From positions 248,001 to 312,000 of the forward strand of contig CAVZAF010000011.1 of the NCBI GenBank assembly GCA_963773315.1: a stretch of DNA of 64,000 nt, in the 5' to 3' direction. The translations under genes and the position numbers were made by a program. Under the pieces are notes generated by a model, which was not told the origin of the DNA, did no database searches, and saw nothing but the letters and a program-made list of their open reading frames with translations. Source of the stretch: DATKAS01 sp963773315 (GTDB taxonomy: Bacteria > Actinomycetota > Acidimicrobiia > Acidimicrobiales > DATKAS01). Below are positions 61,169-64,000 of this stretch, in pieces; the stretch's first letter is position 1, and every line of letters begins with the position of its first letter.

Positions 61169-62241
61169 CTAGAGCTCGGGCGCGTTCACGTACTTCTCGC
61201 CGCCACCCAACCGCACGACATCCTCGTACCAGCTGCCTTCGTACACGTCGTTCGGCGGCTGCAGCAGATCGGGCGGCTGGCCCCGGCTCGGTGGTGACGA
61301 ACGTCCAAGCCTGACGCTTGTACGTCCAGTTCTCGGGATGGAGACGGTGCGCCTCGCGCCAGAACGGCACGGCATCGTCGTGGAGGCCGCGCTGCCAAAG
61401 CTCCTGACCGATCTCGAAGCACGCTGCCGCACGGGCGTGATCCATCGGACGCGGCTGTGACCGTGCGATCACCTCGTCCGGGCTGAGCGCGTAACCGACT
61501 CGCGGCGCCCTTCTCAGCCCAATCGACGATCGCGGCCCGGTACGCGATCGGATCGCCGGGGATCTTCTGCACCTCTTCCATCACCTGACGGACGCCGTCG
61601 GGGAAGCCCGAGATGTCCATCGTCCTCAGCGGCGAGTCCTCGACCGACGCGCCCTCGGGAGGACGCACGAGCACACCTTGTTCGTCGATCCAGACCGCCA
61701 TCGGGACGTTCCAGAACCCGAGCAGCTCGTCGAGGAGGTGGCAGCAGTCGATGAGCGACGGATGCTCGGGCGCCGCGATGTCGATGAACGGATGAGCGAA
61801 CGTCGGATCGACGTCGAGTGCGACGGTGACGACTTCGAGCTTCGGGTAGAGCTCAGCGCGCAGTGCCTGCCACCCGGGCAGGCTCGTGCGGCATCCTCAC
61901 CAGCTGGCCCACGCGACGAGCAGCACCTTCTGCCCGCGGAGCGACGACAGTGAGAACGCGTTGCCGTTGCGATCGGGCAGCGTGATGTCGGGAACGACTG
62001 CCGTCGTCAGCGCGCGCCCACCGCTCTCGGGACCCAACGCCCAGAGACCGTGCGCCTCGTCGTGGACGAGCGGCATGCGCAGCCGTTCGGCCAGCATTTC
62101 GACCGACAGATATCCGTCGGACGGCGTGCCACCGGGGAGCGGAACGCAGACGTCACCCTTGCAAAGCCCCTGTGGCTTCGCCTCCCAACCAGTCCGCGTC
62201 GCGAAGTCTTCAGCGGCGATGGAGAGGGAATCAACGATCAT
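61169..62241 (-). CDS. ResA/TlpA-like selenoprotein with in-frame UGA (W-A-S-W-U-G-C-R)
   Basis: About 356 residues. A thioredoxin-like fold begins near residue 80 (V-V-P-D-I-T-L-P-D-R-N-G-N-A). At 61897-61899 (minus strand) TGA falls exactly where the first active-site residue belongs: L-L-V-A-W-A-S-W-[UGA]-G-C-R-T-S-L-P-G-W. The same frame continues for about 130 codons with normal thioredoxin features (V-V-T-V-A-L-D-V-D, V-P-M-A-V-W-I-D-E). A SECIS-like hairpin lies just downstream. NCBI recognises a ResA-like WAxxUGC group, to my memory, which this fits. Two indels, near 61495 and 61283, must be repaired to reach the C-terminal TPR-like part (E-L-W-Q-R-G-L-H-D-D-A) and the TAG at 61169. 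Confidence 0.85.
61859..61890 (-). promoter_or_regulatory. Bacterial SECIS-like stem-loop for selenocysteine insertion
   Basis: On the minus strand, after the UGA at 61897-61899, an inner stem GCCTGCC/GGCAGGC (7 bp) closes a 5-base loop CGGGT, and an outer stem CGCA/TGCG (4 bp) lies beyond a small internal loop. The apical loop lies 21-25 bases after the UGA and has G in its second position, both as expected for bacterial SECIS elements read by SelB. Confidence 0.7.
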
Positions 62242-62275
62242 GAGACGACGCTATCGGCCGGTAGGGTGATCAGCC

Positions 62276-63157
62276 ATGGAGCACGTGCGGTGGTCGTCGC
62301 GACCCCGGCTTCGCACGCCTGTCGTGATCGCCGCGTTCGCAGGATGGAACGACGCGGGCGAGGCGGCATCGAACGCCGGTCACCACCTCGCCGACGTGTG
62401 GACGACACGGCCCTTCGCGACGATCGACGCGGAAGACTTCTACGACTTCAGCTCGACGCGACCGCACGTGCGGCTCGTCGACGGCGGACAACGCGAGATC
62501 GTGTGGCCGATCAACGAGCTCTCGGCGTCGTCGGTGCTCGGCGCCGACATGGACGTCGTGCTGCTGATCGGCACCGAGCCTCAGCTCAAGTGGCGCACGT
62601 TCTGCTCCGAGGTGATCGAGGTCGTGACCGAGCTGAACGCTCGCATGCTCATCACGCTCGGCGCGCTGCTCGCCGAGGTCCCGCACTCACGGCCCGTCTC
62701 GGTGATCGGCACCGCCGCCGACGCCACGCTCATCGAGCAACACGGGCTGCAGCGCTCCCGCTACGAAGGCCCGACTGGCATCGTCGGTGCGTTGCACGAT
62801 GCGTGCAACACCGCCGGGCTGCCGTCGCTCTCGCTGTGGGCCGCGGTACCCGCGTACGTGCAGGGAGCGCCCTCGCCCAAGGCGGCACTCGCCCTCGTCG
62901 AGCGGGTCGGCGACGTGCTCGACCTCATGATCCCGACGACGGCACTCGAGATCGCGTCGGCGGCCTACGAGCGCGAGGTCGATGAGGTCGTCACGAACGA
63001 CGACGAGCTGTCCGGGTACGTGCGCCGCCTGGAAGACATGGTCGACAGCGGCGAGCCCTTCGGCGACGACGAGGACGAAGCGATCAGCGACGACGACACG
63101 GTCGACGACCTCGTCGAGGAGCTCGAGCGGTTCCTGCGCGATCAGCAAGGCGACTGA
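62276..63157 (+). CDS. PAC2 family protein
   Basis: A 293-residue protein of the PAC2 group, named for a proteasome-assembly chaperone; in actinobacteria its role is not settled. F-A-G-W-N-D-A-G-E-A-A-S-N-A near residue 21, V-L-L-I-G-T-E-P and Y-E-G-P-T-G-I-V are family-like. The C-terminal tail is strongly acidic (D-D-E-D-E-A-I-S-D-D-D). It is divergent from the selenoprotein, 34 bases apart. Confidence 0.85.
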   Translation: MEHVRWSSRPRLRTPVVIAAFAGWNDAGEAASNAGHHLADVWTTRPFATIDAEDFYDFSSTRPHVRLVDGGQREIVWPINELSASSVLGADMDVVLLIGTEPQLKWRTFCSEVIEVVTELNARMLITLGALLAEVPHSRPVSVIGTAADATLIEQHGLQRSRYEGPTGIVGALHDACNTAGLPSLSLWAAVPAYVQGAPSPKAALALVERVGDVLDLMIPTTALEIASAAYEREVDEVVTNDDELSGYVRRLEDMVDSGEPFGDDEDEAISDDDTVDDLVEELERFLRDQQGD

Positions 63158-63208
63158 CATGACGCTCGTACCGAGCGGCGGCTGACATGGCGCTCGTGCC
63201 GAGCTGCG
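63152..63208 (+). repeat. 28-bp tandem duplication carrying two start codons
   Basis: The unit around TGACATGACGCTCGTACC is repeated after 28 bases as TGACATGGCGCTCGTGCC, with CGAGC in both. The first copy encodes M-T-L-V-P-S-G-G and stops at TGA 63183-63185; the second opens the real gene as M-A-L-V-P-S-C. The 8-codon frame could be a leader, or simply a relic of the duplication. Confidence 0.6.
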
Positions 63209-63657
63209 TGTGGAAGGCGACGCCCCAGCTGATCATCGCCCTCGACGAACGCTTCGGCGAACCGGTCGACGCGTACGTGAATGGATCGCAGGTCTGGATC
63301 CGAGACGACGGCCCCGGTGGAGCGGCACTCGAATGGCGCTTGCATCCGATCGCTCGGTACTCGCGCCCGACCGCGGTCGACACCTACGAGGTCTTCTCGG
63401 TCACGGCTCTCGCGCTCGCCAACGGCGAGGCGCCACCCGCGCCCGTCGACCAGCTCTGGGACGGCCTCGAGGCGTTCCCGACCGAAGGCGACGAGATCGA
63501 GCCGGCACCGCTCGCCGCCGCGGTTGCCGACGCGCTCGGCATCGCGCCCGACGCCGCTGGGCTTGTCGACCACGACCGTGTCGGCGACGCGTGGGAGATG
63601 AGTCAGGGCAACGTGTCGATCATCGACGCGTTGCTGCAGCAGCTCTCGGCGGGTTGA
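63187..63657 (+). CDS. Hypothetical protein, 156 residues
   Basis: No family recognised. It begins W-K-A-T-P-Q-L-I-I-A-L-D-E-R-F-G and has a beta-rich middle (V-W-I-R-D-D-G-P-G-G-A-A-L-E-W-R-L-H) and a helical end (N-V-S-I-I-D-A-L-L-Q-Q-L). It appears small, soluble and acidic. It lies 30 bases after the PAC2 gene, within a tandem 28-bp repeat, and likely shares its transcript. Confidence 0.65.
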   Translation: MALVPSCVWKATPQLIIALDERFGEPVDAYVNGSQVWIRDDGPGGAALEWRLHPIARYSRPTAVDTYEVFSVTALALANGEAPPAPVDQLWDGLEAFPTEGDEIEPAPLAAAVADALGIAPDAAGLVDHDRVGDAWEMSQGNVSIIDALLQQLSAG

Positions 63658-63666
63658 GTCGCGGAG

Positions 63667-64000
63667 TCAGTCGTCCCCGCGCCAGACAGGCGCACGGGGC
63701 TTGTCGAACTGCACATCGACCGGTTCACCGCGGATCGCTGCGAACGCCGCCGGCCCCCACCGGTCGAGGCCGACGATCGGGAACGGCATGTCGTCGGGGC
63801 TGAACCACCCGACGTCCGCGGTCTCGAGCGGATGACGTTGCAGCGCCCCACCCGTGGCCTTGCAGTGAAACACCAGCGAGTAGAGCGGCACGCGGGTGAA
63901 CCCCATGCGCAAGCCGTCGATCACGGCGATCAGCCGGAGCACCTCGCACTCGATCCCGGTCTCCTCGAGCACCTCTTTCACCGCGACCTCCGCGGGCGAG
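63667..64000 (-). CDS. Nudix hydrolase (5' end outside the window)
   Basis: The C-terminal 110 or so residues are visible. The Nudix box fragment A-V-K-E-V-L-E-E-T-G carries Lys in place of the usual Arg in R-E-x-x-E-E, a tolerated change. G-W-F-S-P-D-D-M-P-F-P follows, as in MutT/NUDT-like sequences that hydrolyse nucleoside diphosphate derivatives. The start lies past base 64000. Confidence 0.8.
   Translation of the reverse strand, partial: SPAEVAVKEVLEETGIECEVLRLIAVIDGLRMGFTRVPLYSLVFHCKATGGALQRHPLETADVGWFSPDDMPFPIVGLDRWGPAAFAAIRGEPVDVQFDKPRAPVWRGDD

Noticed and set aside
61169..61701. Treating the C-terminal half of the selenoprotein as a separate gene starting M-A-V-W-I-D-E
   Set aside because: It is in the same frame as the N-terminal half across the UGA, has no ribosome site, and starts in the middle of a thioredoxin fold.
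1..64000. CRISPR arrays, tRNA or rRNA genes, prophage or intact insertion sequence
   Set aside because: No regular repeat-spacer pattern, no tRNA-like cloverleaf that I could recognise, and no transposase or phage gene was found.

Overview
This window is high-GC, tightly packed bacterial DNA of actinobacterial type. The family content fits an Actinomycetota, and my best guess is the class Acidimicrobiia: a DUF3052 protein, two SCO6745-type proteins, a HelR/HelD-type helicase, an Lhr helicase, a PAC2 protein, a sortase beside an apolipoprotein N-acyltransferase, a FliA/WhiG sigma factor, GTG/TTG starts and many 4-base ATGA/GTGA overlaps. No rRNA, tRNA, CRISPR array, intact transposon or prophage was seen, and no gap without a gene exceeds about 250 bases.

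Layout. 1-7431: DUF429 protein, a nuclease-like protein with a PD-(D/E)XK motif, a ferritin-like diiron protein, an MBL hydrolase coupled to an enoyl-CoA hydratase, a flavin disulfide oxidoreductase, and membrane and hypothetical proteins. 7428-11537: an orphan adenine DNA methyltransferase, a FlgN-like protein, a small protein, the FliA/WhiG sigma factor, a 1-Cys peroxiredoxin and an NMN adenylyltransferase-like protein that seems to start at CTG. 11534-25963: a large Zn-ribbon/adenylate cyclase/ATPase regulator, a LolD/FtsX-type exporter, DUF3052, an ABC-F ATPase, a Nei/Fpg glycosylase and Lhr. 25974-32755: a clostripain-like peptidase, an osmolyte-binding lipoprotein, a DtxR/MntR regulator, a HelR-like helicase and an EEP phosphatase. 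32752-37638: a four-gene operon of cytochrome P450 and a three-subunit molybdenum hydroxylase. 37675-43683: patatin, hemE, hemG/hemY, a lipid-anchored sortase, lnt and dtd. 43713-54861: mutarotase, a glycosyltransferase/methyltransferase/toroid set, GtrA, GH1 glucosidase, TesB, a sugar dehydrogenase, an enoyl-CoA hydratase and a transglycosylase. 54885-64000: acetyltransferases, a haloalkane dehalogenase operon facing a TetR gene, the SCO6745 pair, a thioredoxin-like selenoprotein, PAC2 and a Nudix fragment.

Most notable points. (1) At 61169-62241 a ResA/TlpA-like protein has an in-frame UGA where the first active-site cysteine should be (W-A-S-W-UGA-G-C-R). A SECIS-like hairpin follows the UGA, so this is very likely a selenoprotein. 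(2) There are two families of short palindromic intergenic repeats, three copies each. Five of the six copies lie between convergent genes. (3) A nearly identical 29-base motif of sigma-28 type precedes both the FlgN-like gene and the sigma factor gene. (4) About fourteen single-base frameshifts lie in otherwise normal genes, mostly in G/C runs. This looks like assembly or read error rather than gene decay, so those genes are annotated as whole.
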